Source of the DNA: Maricaulis sp965228215
GTDB taxonomy: Bacteria > Pseudomonadota > Alphaproteobacteria > Caulobacterales > Maricaulaceae
Length of the DNA stretch: 64,000 nt
NCBI GenBank assembly: GCA_965228215.1
Contig: OZ245800.1
Span: 2,542,001-2,606,000, forward strand
Direction: 5' to 3'
Shown piece by piece: positions 53,839 through 63,122 of this stretch. The notes under the pieces are model-generated. The model was not told where the DNA came from. It searched no databases and saw nothing but the letters and a program-made list of their open reading frames with translations. Within the stretch, counting starts at the first letter, position 1. The number at the start of each line of letters is the position of its first letter. Both the position numbers and the translations under genes were made by a program.

Positions 53839-54915
53839 ATGAATTGGGCGCTGTCCATTGATCGCGACCGTATTGCGGACGCACAGCTTGTCACCGAAAC
53901 CCCGCGCGATCTGGAAGAGGGCGAGGCCCGCCTCGCCATCGATCGATTTGCGCTGACCGCCAATAATATCACTTACGCCGCCTTTGGCGCCGTGATGCGC
54001 TACTGGGAATTCTTCCCGGGCTCCGATGGTCGCTGCCGCCTGCCTGTCTGGGGCTTTGCGGAGGTCACGGAAAGCCGGGCCGAGGGTGTGGCCGTCGGTG
54101 AGCGTGTCTACGGCTATTTTCCCGCGGCCAATGAGCTTGTCGTCACGCCCGGCCGGGCAGACGAGGCGAGTTTCATGGACATGGCCGAACACCGGCGCGA
54201 ATTGTCGCCGGTCTATAACCGCTATGTGCGCTGTGCGGCAGATCCGGCCTGGTCCGAGGCGCGCGAGCCGGCGCAGATGGTACTGCAGCCGCTCTTCGTG
54301 ACCTCCTTCCTGATCGCCCATCACCTGCGCGAGGAGAATGCCTTCGGTGCCGGCGATATCCTGTTGAGTTCTGCGTCATCCAAAACGGCCCTGGCCCTGG
54401 CCTGGCTGCTCAAACAAGTGCCCATGGACGGTGTGCGCGTGCACGCGCTGACCTCGGGAGGGAATGCGGGTTTTGTCACGGGAACAGGGCTTTATGACAG
54501 TGTTGTTCTCTATGATGATATCGAGAAACTGGATCGCGAAGAACGCTGGGCGTTCGTTGATTTTGCCGGTGATGGTGGCGTGAATACCCGCCTGCATTCC
54601 CATCTGGTGGACCAGCTGGCCGTCAATATCCGTGTCGGCGGAGCGCACTGGAAGGACAGCGCCCCCGTCTCCGATCTTCCGGGACCGAAACCGCAATTCT
54701 TCTTCGCGCCGGATCATGGCCGCGCGCGCGTCCAGGAATGGGGCCAGGCCGAGTTCGAGAAACGCTATCGCGATGACTGGGACGGGTTTGCCGGTGCCGC
54801 TGACACCTTGCTCGACTATGCCGAACATGCCGGCGGAGAGGGCGCTCTGGCGGTCTACCAGGCGCTCATTCGCGGTGATGTGCCGGCCAGCCGGGCAGAG
54901 ACCATCAAGGCCTGA
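53839..54915 (+). CDS. DUF2855 family protein
   Basis: A 358-residue cytosolic protein of the DUF2855 family, distantly like the medium-chain dehydrogenase fold. Conserved stretches are FALTANNITYAAFGAVMRYWEFFP, ERVYGYFP, LFVTSFLIAHHL and LLSSASSKTALALAW. The catalytic zinc ligands and the GxGxxG nucleotide loop of classical members are not seen. The function is not established. It stands alone between the XRE and recQ genes. Confidence 0.85.
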   Translation: MNWALSIDRDRIADAQLVTETPRDLEEGEARLAIDRFALTANNITYAAFGAVMRYWEFFPGSDGRCRLPVWGFAEVTESRAEGVAVGERVYGYFPAANELVVTPGRADEASFMDMAEHRRELSPVYNRYVRCAADPAWSEAREPAQMVLQPLFVTSFLIAHHLREENAFGAGDILLSSASSKTALALAWLLKQVPMDGVRVHALTSGGNAGFVTGTGLYDSVVLYDDIEKLDREERWAFVDFAGDGGVNTRLHSHLVDQLAVNIRVGGAHWKDSAPVSDLPGPKPQFFFAPDHGRARVQEWGQAEFEKRYRDDWDGFAGAADTLLDYAEHAGGEGALAVYQALIRGDVPASRAETIKA

Positions 54916-54995
54916 ACCAAAGCGGCCGTGGATATCCGTACGCGATGAGTGAAATCCCGGGTGCGTCAACGCCCGGGCGCGGATAGTTTGCGGAC

Positions 54996-56795
54996 ATGTC
55001 CCGCGCGCTCGACCTCCTGTCCGATGTTTTCGGCTTCCCGGAATTCCGTCCCGGGCAGGAGGAGATTGTCGAACGCCTTCTTGCCGGCGAGCACACGCTA
55101 TGTGTCATGCCGACGGGTGCCGGCAAATCGCTCTGTTATCAATTGCCCGCTCTGTTGGGAGAGAGGCCGACGATCGTGGTCTCGCCTCTGACCGCGCTGA
55201 TGGATGACCAGGTCGCCGGATTGCGGGCCAACGGGATCGCGGCCGGGGCCATTCATTCCGGGCGCGAGCGGGAGGAGAATGTGGCCGCCTGGAAGGCGTA
55301 TGCGAGCGGTCAGAGCAAGCTTCTCTACATGTCGCCCGAACGCCTGATGACCGATCGCATGCTGGCGGCGCTTCAGGCCAGCCCGCCGGGCATGTTTGTC
55401 ATCGACGAGGCCCATTGCATTTCCAAATGGGGCGCCAGTTTCCGTCCCGAATACGAGATGTTGTCCGCCCTGAAAACGCGCTTCCCGGAAGCGGTGATCG
55501 GTGCCTTCACGGCGACCGCCGACGCGGTCACGCGTGATGATATCGCGGCCAAGCTGTTCGATGGCCGGGGCGAGATCATCGTGCATGGTTTCGACCGGCC
55601 CAATCTCTCGCTGGCGGTATCGCCCAAGCAGACATGGAAGAACCAGCTGCTGGAGGTCCTGGCCGAGCGCCGGAACCAGTCCGGCATTGTCTATTGCCTC
55701 TCCCGCCGCCAGACCGAGGAGGTCGCTGCGATGCTGGCGGCCGAGGGCTTGAGGGCCTTGCCCTATCATGCGGGCCTGGCCCCCGAGACGCGCCGGGAAA
55801 ACCAGGAAGCCTTCATGGCCGAGGATGCGGTGGTGATGGTCGCCACGATTGCCTTCGGCATGGGTATCGACAAGCCGGACATCCGCTACGTCCTCCACCT
55901 GTCCCTGCCGGGTTCGATGGAGGCCTACTACCAGGAGATCGGCCGGGCGGGCCGGGACGGCCAGCCGGCCGATGCGATCATGCTCTATTCGATGGGTGAT
56001 GCCCGCATGCGCCGGCAATTCATCGACGAGGACGGCGAGGACGAACGCCACAAGCGCCAGGAACACAAGCGTCTCGATGCCCTGCTGGCCTATTGCGAGG
56101 CCACCCAATGCCGCCGCCTGGCCTTGCTGGCCTATTTCGGAGAGACGGGTGGAGAGGCCTGCGGAAATTGCGATATCTGCGAGAACCCGCCGGTGCTCAT
56201 TGATGGCACGCGCGAGGCGCAGATGCTGTTCTCGGCGATTGCGCGAACCGGCCAGGTCTTCGGGGCTGGGCATATCGCGGACGTGCTGCGCGGCGCCGAG
56301 ACCGAGAAAATCCTCTCACGCGGCCATGATCAATTGCCGACCTACGGTGTCGGCAAGGATCGCCCGAAATCCTACTGGCAGGGCCTGATCCGCCAGCTGC
56401 TCGCCAGCGGCCATATTGAGCTGGATATCGGCGGATATGGCGGTCTGAGACTGTCTGGTACCGGTGAGGCCGTCTTGCGTGGCAAGGCCAGCGTTGAGAT
56501 CCGCGAGATCACCATCAAGCGCGAGACCCGCCGGACGCGGGCCGCTATTGCGGCTGCCGCCGACGACGTGGATCACGACTTGCTCTCGGCCCTCAAATCG
56601 GTCCGCCGCGACCTGGCGTCGGAACGCGGCGTGCCGGCCTATGTGATCTTCTCCGATGCGACCCTGATCGACATGTGCCACCTCCAGCCGCGCAATCTCG
56701 ACGAGATGGCTTCGGTGAATGGGGTGGGTCCGAAAAAGCTGAAGGATTTCGGCGAGATCTTCCTTGAGGTCCTGAAAACCCGGGCCGACGCCTAG
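54996..56795 (+). CDS. recQ: ATP-dependent DNA helicase RecQ
   Basis: A superfamily-2 3'-to-5' helicase in recombination repair. The 599 residues include Walker A MPTGAGKS (38-45), DEAH (137-140), motif VI EIGRAGRDGQ, four zinc cysteines (CEATQC, CGNCDIC), a winged helix and a C-terminal HRDC domain (about 525-595). The aromatic-rich loop after DEAHCIS reads KWGASFRPEY, not QWGHDFRPEY as in E. coli RecQ; the His that couples ATP hydrolysis to unwinding is replaced by Ala. The stop shares CTAG with the converging HIT gene. Confidence 0.95.
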   Translation: MSRALDLLSDVFGFPEFRPGQEEIVERLLAGEHTLCVMPTGAGKSLCYQLPALLGERPTIVVSPLTALMDDQVAGLRANGIAAGAIHSGREREENVAAWKAYASGQSKLLYMSPERLMTDRMLAALQASPPGMFVIDEAHCISKWGASFRPEYEMLSALKTRFPEAVIGAFTATADAVTRDDIAAKLFDGRGEIIVHGFDRPNLSLAVSPKQTWKNQLLEVLAERRNQSGIVYCLSRRQTEEVAAMLAAEGLRALPYHAGLAPETRRENQEAFMAEDAVVMVATIAFGMGIDKPDIRYVLHLSLPGSMEAYYQEIGRAGRDGQPADAIMLYSMGDARMRRQFIDEDGEDERHKRQEHKRLDALLAYCEATQCRRLALLAYFGETGGEACGNCDICENPPVLIDGTREAQMLFSAIARTGQVFGAGHIADVLRGAETEKILSRGHDQLPTYGVGKDRPKSYWQGLIRQLLASGHIELDIGGYGGLRLSGTGEAVLRGKASVEIREITIKRETRRTRAAIAAAADDVDHDLLSALKSVRRDLASERGVPAYVIFSDATLIDMCHLQPRNLDEMASVNGVGPKKLKDFGEIFLEVLKTRADA

Positions 56796-57220
56796 AGCGC
56801 GGCGCGGATCCTCGCGGCCATGGCCTCCAGATCCGCCATGTCGGCCATTCCCTGGCCATGTCCCGCCATCGCCGTGCCGTCATGGCGCGGAATGATGTGG
56901 AAGTGGATATGGAAGACGCTCTGGCCGGCGGGCGCACCATTGAACTGGGTGAAAATAATGCCGTCAGGCTTGAGGGCTGTCTCGACAGCTGCAGCAATCC
57001 GCTTGGCTCGGATAATGGCCGCCGCAGCATCCTCCTCGGTCAATTCCAGAAGATTGCGTACCGGAGATTTGGGCACCACCAGCGTGTGCCCCTGCGCTTG
57101 CGGGAAGGCGTCCATGAAGGAGATGACGTGCTCGTCCTCATAGACTTTCGCGCAGGGGATCTCGCCACGAATGATCTTCGCGAAGATGTTGTCCGGATCA
57201 TATTCGCCGTGCAGGCTCAT
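56792..57220 (-). CDS. HIT-family nucleotide-binding protein
   Basis: A 142-residue histidine-triad protein of the Hint type. The triad is HIHFHIIPRHDG at about residues 107-118, and the N-terminal region has DPDNIFAKIIRGEIPCAKVYED. Hint proteins hydrolyse purine nucleoside phosphoramidates. The start overlaps the stop of the upstream DUF482 gene by 4 bp, so the two form an operon; it is tail-to-tail with recQ. Confidence 0.93.
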   Translation of the reverse strand: MSLHGEYDPDNIFAKIIRGEIPCAKVYEDEHVISFMDAFPQAQGHTLVVPKSPVRNLLELTEEDAAAAIIRAKRIAAAVETALKPDGIIFTQFNGAPAGQSVFHIHFHIIPRHDGTAMAGHGQGMADMADLEAMAARIRAAL

Positions 57221-58422
57221 GACGTCTCTCCCTCGTTGTCCCGAGCCTTAAACGGCGCCTCGGCGTTGGACAAGGCGATATCCGCCTCGACGGCCGGGCG
57301 CTCGCGATCGAGATAGTCGGCGACGGCGTCGCGGAAGCCTGCATTCGAGATGTAGTGGGCGGAATAGACCGGCGAGGCGCTGTAGCCGCGCGCCAGCTTG
57401 TGTTCGCCCTGGGCACCGGCCTCGACCCGGTCCAGGCCGCGCTCGATCGCGGCGTCGATCGCCTGGTGGTAGCAGAGTTCGAAATGCAGATAGGGCCGGT
57501 CTTCCAGCCGTCCCCAATAGCGCCCGTAGAGCGCATTCGAACCGATGAAATTGAGTGCCGAGGCGATATAGCGACCGTCTGCCTTGGCCATGACCAGCAG
57601 GATCCTGTCGGCCATGCGCTGGTGGATCAGGTCGAAGAATTCGCGATTGAGATAGGGATAGCCCCATTTGCGCGATCCGGTCTGCTGGTAGCACTGGAAG
57701 AACACGTCCCAGTGTTCCGGCTGGAGATCTGCCCCGGACAGGTGTTCGATCTCGACGCCTTCCTGGGCTGCACGTCGCTCCTTTCGCAGCGCCTTGCGCT
57801 TGCGGGAGGAGAGATCCGCCAGGAAATCCTCGTAGCTGGCGTAGTCGCGGTTGGACCAGATGAATTGCCGGTCGAGCCGTTTCAGCAATCCCAGTTCGCC
57901 GAGATCCTCCCATTCCTGCCGTGTGGGGAAGTTGAGATGCCAGGTGGCGATCCCCCACTGACCGGCGATCTGGACGGCTCCGGCGATCAAGTGTCTGCGC
58001 GCTTCGGCGTCGACCGCCAGCAGGCGCCGGCCCGTGACGGGAGAGAAAGGCACGGCTGTCAGGAGTTTGGGATAATACTGGCCGCCCGCGCGTTCAAACG
58101 CATCGGCCCATCCATGATCGAAGACATATTCGCCCTGGCTGTGCCCTTTCAGATAGAGCGGCAATGCCGCGAGGACGCGGCCATCCCTGTTTTCGAGCAA
58201 GAGGTGCCGGGGCCCCCAGCCGGTTTCCTCGACCGCACAGCCGCTCTCCTCGAGCGCCTGCAGGAAATCCCAGCTCAAGAACGGATCGAATTCCTCGCCC
58301 GGCGGATTTGCCAGTGCGTCCCAGACCTCGCGGTCAATCTCGGACAGGCGGGTGACCGAGCGCAGGGTGAGGGCGGTGTCGTCCTTGCTGACCGGCTCTT
58401 GGGCCGGCGCCGTCTCATCCAT
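57217..58422 (-). CDS. DUF482/FemAB-like GNAT-superfamily protein
   Basis: A 401-residue cytosolic protein of the DUF482 (peptidogalycan biosynthesis, FemAB-like acyltransferase) family. Conserved features are FLSWDFLQALEESGCA, LPLYLKGHSQGEYVFDHGWADAFERAGG (split), FPTRQEW and the acetyltransferase-fold segment RYWGRLEDRPYLHFELCYHQAIDAAIERGL. The family may add an aminoacyl group to an acceptor, but no substrate is known to me. It is coupled to the HIT gene downstream and abuts the M48 protease gene (the two share one base). Confidence 0.85.
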   Translation of the reverse strand: MDETAPAQEPVSKDDTALTLRSVTRLSEIDREVWDALANPPGEEFDPFLSWDFLQALEESGCAVEETGWGPRHLLLENRDGRVLAALPLYLKGHSQGEYVFDHGWADAFERAGGQYYPKLLTAVPFSPVTGRRLLAVDAEARRHLIAGAVQIAGQWGIATWHLNFPTRQEWEDLGELGLLKRLDRQFIWSNRDYASYEDFLADLSSRKRKALRKERRAAQEGVEIEHLSGADLQPEHWDVFFQCYQQTGSRKWGYPYLNREFFDLIHQRMADRILLVMAKADGRYIASALNFIGSNALYGRYWGRLEDRPYLHFELCYHQAIDAAIERGLDRVEAGAQGEHKLARGYSASPVYSAHYISNAGFRDAVADYLDRERPAVEADIALSNAEAPFKARDNEGETS

Positions 58423-59801
58423 CAGTCAAGCGAGGCGCGGCGACGACGTTGTTCGCGGCGCATCCGGCGCATTTCCTCTTCGGTCGGACGGGAAACCGCC
58501 TCGATCTCGGTGGCGCGGAACCAGGCCGGCGTGCCCGCTTCAAGCTGCATACGCGCGCGTGCAGCAAACTGCAGGGCCCGCATCTTGTTGCCGACGGCAA
58601 ACGCCTGTTCGGCGACGGCCAGTTGGGCGAGGGGCGTATCGCCATTGCGCTCGTGCACGATGGACAATTGATACCAGGCAAAGGCGTTGTTCGGTTCGAT
58701 ATCGAGCGCAACACGCAGATGACCTTCCGCCTCTTCGAGATATGACGGGTCTTCCGTGGCGATCATCGCGATGGCGAGATTGATGCGAAGCAGCGGCGCC
58801 GTGGGCTCCAGCTCGACCGAGCGGGCGTGATAGGGGATGGATTCCGCAACATTGCCGGTCTCGAACAGCATCTGGCCGTAGAGTTCCTGGAAATACGGGT
58901 TCTCCGGCTCTTCCTCGATCAGGCTCTCGATCTCGCCCCGGGCATCATCCAGCAGGGCCTCGCGGTAATAGGCCACCGCCCGGGCATAACGCGCCGGCAG
59001 GCTCTGATCCTCGACCGGATACCGGTAGAACACGAATTGCGGATCGGCGGTGAAACCGAAGATCTTTGCCTGGATGCGGCGCAGATGAGCGATGTCTTCC
59101 GGCGAGTCCGTGGCTTCGAAGAATTCGGCTGCAGCAACATTCTGGCGCAATGCGCTCACGCGCTGCGACGACAGAGGGTGCGACCGGAAATACGGGAAGC
59201 GCCGGGCCTGCGACATGACTTCCTGGTAGCGGAAGCGTTCGAAGAACTCGACCAGACCGGTGCCTGACTGGCCGGTGGACTCCAGATAGCCGAGCGCGGC
59301 CTGGTCGGCGGCGGCTTCCTGGGCGCGGGAATAGGTGAGGAAGGTCAACTGGCCGAATTGCTGGCTCGAGGCCATCAATGCGGCACCGGCACCACCTTCA
59401 CCGGCGAGGGCGGCCAGAAGGCCGAGACCCATGGTCAGGAAAACCGGTGCCTGGGCCGCCTGGATGGCATCGCCGACACGGGCGAGGTGGGCACCTGCGA
59501 TATGCCCCGTCTCGTGGGCCAGGACACCCTTGAGCTGGAGCGGGACCTCGGCTTCCACGATTGTGCCGGTATGCATGAAGATGTTCTGCCCGCCGGTCAC
59601 GAAGGCATTAATCTGGGGATCGGCGATGATGTAGAGATCGACATCCGCGGGCTCCAGGCCCGCAGCCACGAGCAGCGGGTCAGTATAATCCCGCAACATG
59701 TGCTCGATCTCGGTATCCCGGATCAGGGACTGGGCACTGACCGGTAACGCTAATGCGGCTGCACTGAGACATGCCGCGGCGATGGTTTTCAGGACTCGCA
59801 T
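58422..59801 (-). CDS. M48 metalloprotease with TPR domain, BepA-like
   Basis: A 459-residue periplasmic zinc protease/chaperone of the BepA (YfgC) type, which helps assemble or degrade outer-membrane proteins. A signal peptide (1-23, ending VSAQ) is followed by the zinc motif HETGH (96-100) and the third-ligand region SRAQEAAADQAALG. TPR repeats fill the last 190 residues. A good ribosome site (GGAGGCAGG) fixes the start; the frame extends 51 codons upstream without similarity. The C terminus is Arg-rich. Confidence 0.93.
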   Translation of the reverse strand: MRVLKTIAAACLSAAALALPVSAQSLIRDTEIEHMLRDYTDPLLVAAGLEPADVDLYIIADPQINAFVTGGQNIFMHTGTIVEAEVPLQLKGVLAHETGHIAGAHLARVGDAIQAAQAPVFLTMGLGLLAALAGEGGAGAALMASSQQFGQLTFLTYSRAQEAAADQAALGYLESTGQSGTGLVEFFERFRYQEVMSQARRFPYFRSHPLSSQRVSALRQNVAAAEFFEATDSPEDIAHLRRIQAKIFGFTADPQFVFYRYPVEDQSLPARYARAVAYYREALLDDARGEIESLIEEEPENPYFQELYGQMLFETGNVAESIPYHARSVELEPTAPLLRINLAIAMIATEDPSYLEEAEGHLRVALDIEPNNAFAWYQLSIVHERNGDTPLAQLAVAEQAFAVGNKMRALQFAARARMQLEAGTPAWFRATEIEAVSRPTEEEMRRMRREQRRRRASLD

Positions 59802-59917
59802 CCTGCCTCCACTACTCGACCCCCGCCTGGACATGATAGCAGGACGCAACAATCGCGCCACTGCGGTGATGATCGCCGGCCGCATCCCCATGCGACCGGC
59901 CTGATCATCACGTCGAT

Positions 59918-62638
59918 CTATTTGCCGAACAGGCCGCCTGTCCGGTTCCACCAACCGCGGCGCTTCGGCTTGTCGTCATCCTCGCCGGCCGTCTCGGCGA
60001 CGGTCTCCGGCTCGGGTGCAGCCTCGGCAGTTTCCGCCTTCTTGGCAGGTGTCTTTCTCTTACGAGCCGGCTTCTTCTTTTCCGTCGCCGGCTTTTCCTC
60101 GGCGGCTTCGGTTGTTTCAGCAGCTTCAGCCGGAGCCTCTTCGCTGTCCGCCTTTTTCTTGCGGGGCTTGCGCTTCGGCTTCTCGGCTGGCTTTTCCTCG
60201 GCGTCCACTTCCGCCGTATCTGCGGCCGTTTCCGGAGCGTCCTCGGCGACTGGCTCGGCCTTCTTGCGCGGGCGACGGGCGCGACGCTTCGGCTTTTCCT
60301 CGGCCTCGGCGTCCGCCTCTACAGCGTCAGCCTCGGCGGGCTTTGCATCGCTGTCGGCTTCGGTTTCGGGGCTTGCCTCGGCATCCGTCTCGGCGTCGTC
60401 AGACTTCTTGCGACGGCGGGAGCGGCGGCGCTTCGGCTTGTCTTCGGCAGCTTCGGTTTCCGGCGTTTCGGATTCAGCGCTCTCTGCCGGAGCGTCCTCT
60501 GCATCGGCCTCTACAGCCTCTGCGTCGGCATTCTCCTCGCCTTCGGCCGTTTCCGTGCGTGCTTCACCGCGACGGCGACCACGACCGCCGCGACGGCCAC
60601 GACGACGGCGGCGACGCGGTGCGTCCTCGCTGCCTTCAGTGCTCTCCTCGCCGGCTTCGGTGTCCTCGCCCTCGCTGGCTTCGGCCTCTTCGCCCGTAGC
60701 TGCAGCAGCGGCTTCCTCGTTTCCGGAACCCGAGCCGCGGCGGCGGCGACGGCGACGGCGGCGACGACCGCCTTCACGCGGCTCGTCCTGGGTCTCTTCC
60801 GGATCGGGCATGTCAGACGTGTCGATTTCCTCGATGGATTCGACGGAAAGCGGTGCCACGGCGACCTGTTCACCCGGTTCGCGGCTCTCCAGGGCCTCGA
60901 TGGTGAAGTCCGGCGCAATCAGCTGATCATTCGCGGAGACCGCGATATGCATCGAGAAGCGTTCCTCGATCGACAGCAGATGATCTCGCTTGTCGTTCAG
61001 CAGGTAGAGCGCGATCGCGGTCGGAACGCTGATACGGATGCGTTTGGTGCGTCCGCGCATGCCTTCCTTCTCGAGGCCACGCAGGGCGACCAGCGCGCTC
61101 GATTCAACCGAGCGGATATGGCCCGTTCCCTGACAGGACGGACAGGTCGTGGTGGAGCCTTCGATAATGCTCGCGCGGCGGCGCTGACGGGACAATTCCA
61201 TCAGTCCGAATTGCGAGATCCGGCCCATCTGGAGGCGGGCCCGGTCGCGCTTGAGCACTTCCTTCATTCGCTTCTCGACGGCCCGATTGTTCTTGGACTC
61301 GTCCATGTCGATGAAGTCGATGACCACGAGACCGGCCAGATCGCGCAGGCGCATCTGGCGGGCCGCTTCGGTCGCGGCTTCCAGATTCGTCTTCAGCGCG
61401 GTCGCTTCGATATTGCGTTCGCGGGTCGAGCGGCCGGAGTTCACGTCGATGGAGACGAGGGCCTCGGTCGGGTTGATGACCAGATAGCCGCCCGACTTGA
61501 GCGGAGCGACCGGCGAATAGATCGCCTCCAGCTGGCTCTCGACCTGGTAGCGCAGGAAGAGGGGAGCCTGGTCCTTGAAATGCTGAACCTTCTTGGCATG
61601 GCTCGGCATCAGGAGGCGCATGAAGGCCTTGGCTTCCTTGTAGGCGGCTTCGCCTTCCACCAGGACTTCATCGATCTCCTTGTCATAGAGGTCGCGAATG
61701 GCGCGTTTGACGAGATTGCCTTCCTCGTAGATCAGGGCCGGGGCCACTGATTTGAGGGTCATCTCGCGGATATTCTCCCAGAGACGCATCAGGTAGTCGG
61801 CGTCGCGGCGAATCTCGGTCTTGGTCCGCTTGGCACCTGCGGTGCGGATGATCAGGCCAACGCCTTTCGGCAGTTCCAGATCATTGACGACCGTCTTGAG
61901 GCGCTTGCGGTCCGAGACGTTCGAGATCTTGCGCGAGATGCCGCCGCCACGCGGCGTGTTCGGCATCAGGACGCAGTAGCGGCCTGCAAGCGAGAGATAG
62001 GTGGTCAGGGCTGCGCCCTTGTTGCCGCGTTCTTCCTTGGCAACCTGGACCAGGAGAACCTGGCGGCGCTTGATGACTTCCTGGATCTTGTAGCGGCGAT
62101 AGAGCTGACGACGCATGCGCGATGCCTTGGCATCGTCGATCTCGTCCTCGTCATCACCGCCACCGATCGTTTCGGCGGTTTCTTCGTCGGCGGCGTCATC
62201 ACCGGAATCGTCAGAGGCCTCAGCGGCGTCTTCATCACCGGACTCAGAGGCTTCCGTCTCGACGTCGGTCGATTCTTCGTCGGAAGCGGTTTCGGCTTTC
62301 GCGCCAGCAGCCGCTTCTTCAGCCTCTTCCTCAGCCGCGTCCTCGGCCGCAGCGCTCTCTTCCTCTTCGGCGAGCGCCTGACGGTCCTCGAACGGGATCT
62401 GGTAGTAGTCGGGGTGGATCTCGTTGAAGGCCAGGAAGCCGTGGCGATTGCCGCCATACTCCACGAAAGCCGCCTGCAAAGAGGGCTCTACGCGTGTGAC
62501 CTTGGCCAGATAGATGTTGCCGCGAATGGGTTTGCGAGCCGCGGCCTCGAAGTCAAAATCCTCAACTTTCGATCCGTCGGTAACTACGACGCGGGTCTCC
62601 TCGGGATGCCCTGCGTCGATCAGCATTTTTTTCGACAT
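59918..62638 (-). CDS. rne: Ribonuclease E
   Basis: The endoribonuclease and scaffold of the RNA degradosome. The 906 residues start MSKKMLIDAGHPEETRV. The S1 domain is split by an acidic, low-complexity insert (about 89-172). Catalytic aspartates are in SIDVNSG and VIDFIDMD, and the zinc-link cysteines in CPSCQG. From about residue 575 the protein is a disordered tail of alternating Arg/Lys and Glu/Ala blocks. It ends RRGWWNRTGGLFGK, where GWW matches the PNPase-binding motif known from Caulobacter RNase E. A 484-bp upstream region separates it from the divergent amidase gene. Confidence 0.97.
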   Translation of the reverse strand: MSKKMLIDAGHPEETRVVVTDGSKVEDFDFEAAARKPIRGNIYLAKVTRVEPSLQAAFVEYGGNRHGFLAFNEIHPDYYQIPFEDRQALAEEEESAAAEDAAEEEAEEAAAGAKAETASDEESTDVETEASESGDEDAAEASDDSGDDAADEETAETIGGGDDEDEIDDAKASRMRRQLYRRYKIQEVIKRRQVLLVQVAKEERGNKGAALTTYLSLAGRYCVLMPNTPRGGGISRKISNVSDRKRLKTVVNDLELPKGVGLIIRTAGAKRTKTEIRRDADYLMRLWENIREMTLKSVAPALIYEEGNLVKRAIRDLYDKEIDEVLVEGEAAYKEAKAFMRLLMPSHAKKVQHFKDQAPLFLRYQVESQLEAIYSPVAPLKSGGYLVINPTEALVSIDVNSGRSTRERNIEATALKTNLEAATEAARQMRLRDLAGLVVIDFIDMDESKNNRAVEKRMKEVLKRDRARLQMGRISQFGLMELSRQRRRASIIEGSTTTCPSCQGTGHIRSVESSALVALRGLEKEGMRGRTKRIRISVPTAIALYLLNDKRDHLLSIEERFSMHIAVSANDQLIAPDFTIEALESREPGEQVAVAPLSVESIEEIDTSDMPDPEETQDEPREGGRRRRRRRRRRGSGSGNEEAAAAATGEEAEASEGEDTEAGEESTEGSEDAPRRRRRRGRRGGRGRRRGEARTETAEGEENADAEAVEADAEDAPAESAESETPETEAAEDKPKRRRSRRRKKSDDAETDAEASPETEADSDAKPAEADAVEADAEAEEKPKRRARRPRKKAEPVAEDAPETAADTAEVDAEEKPAEKPKRKPRKKKADSEEAPAEAAETTEAAEEKPATEKKKPARKRKTPAKKAETAEAAPEPETVAETAGEDDDKPKRRGWWNRTGGLFGK

Positions 62639-63122
62639 GTAGTGTTTCTCCTGCGCGCGCTGACGGTCGCGGAAGCCCCTGGGGGTCCTGCGCAAAATTC
62701 CGTCGCGGCGGGAATGGTGGGCGCGAGCTCAAGCCGGTAGCTGGCATGGCAGTCATGAGGCGTGCCTCGCGCATGATATTCTTCCGTTTGCACCGCGCGG
62801 CCGACTTCTGAGACGGGGGCGGGTGCGGTGGTCGGGGCCATGATCCGCGAATGACGGGCATGGCAGGGATCAGCGTTTCGGCGCAACCCCTTGAAGGGAG
62901 GGCCTCTTCGCGCTCCGCAAGCGGGCGAATCCGTTTCGCCTGATACTGCGCTCGGCAGAGCAGGGCGAACATGCCCCATTCGCTTCGGGAAGAAAAGCCT
63001 TTCCAGCCGTAGCGCCTGAAAACCTTCAAAAAACCGTATTCCATCAACGAAACGTCAAGTTCCGCTGTCTAATGTGCCACAAAAGCCGTAGACAAAAACA
63101 CGGCGCATGCGATGGTGAAGAC
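62639..63122. promoter_or_regulatory. Long intergenic region: rne leader and divergent promoters
   Basis: 484 bp with no convincing gene between rne and the amidase gene, the longest gap in the window. Short frames here lack ribosome sites and similarity. It must hold both divergent promoters; TTGACG on the minus strand (63053-63058) is a candidate -35 for rne without a clear -10. A leader of about 400 bases on rne mRNA would fit known autoregulation of RNase E through its 5' UTR in other bacteria (inference). Confidence 0.5.
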
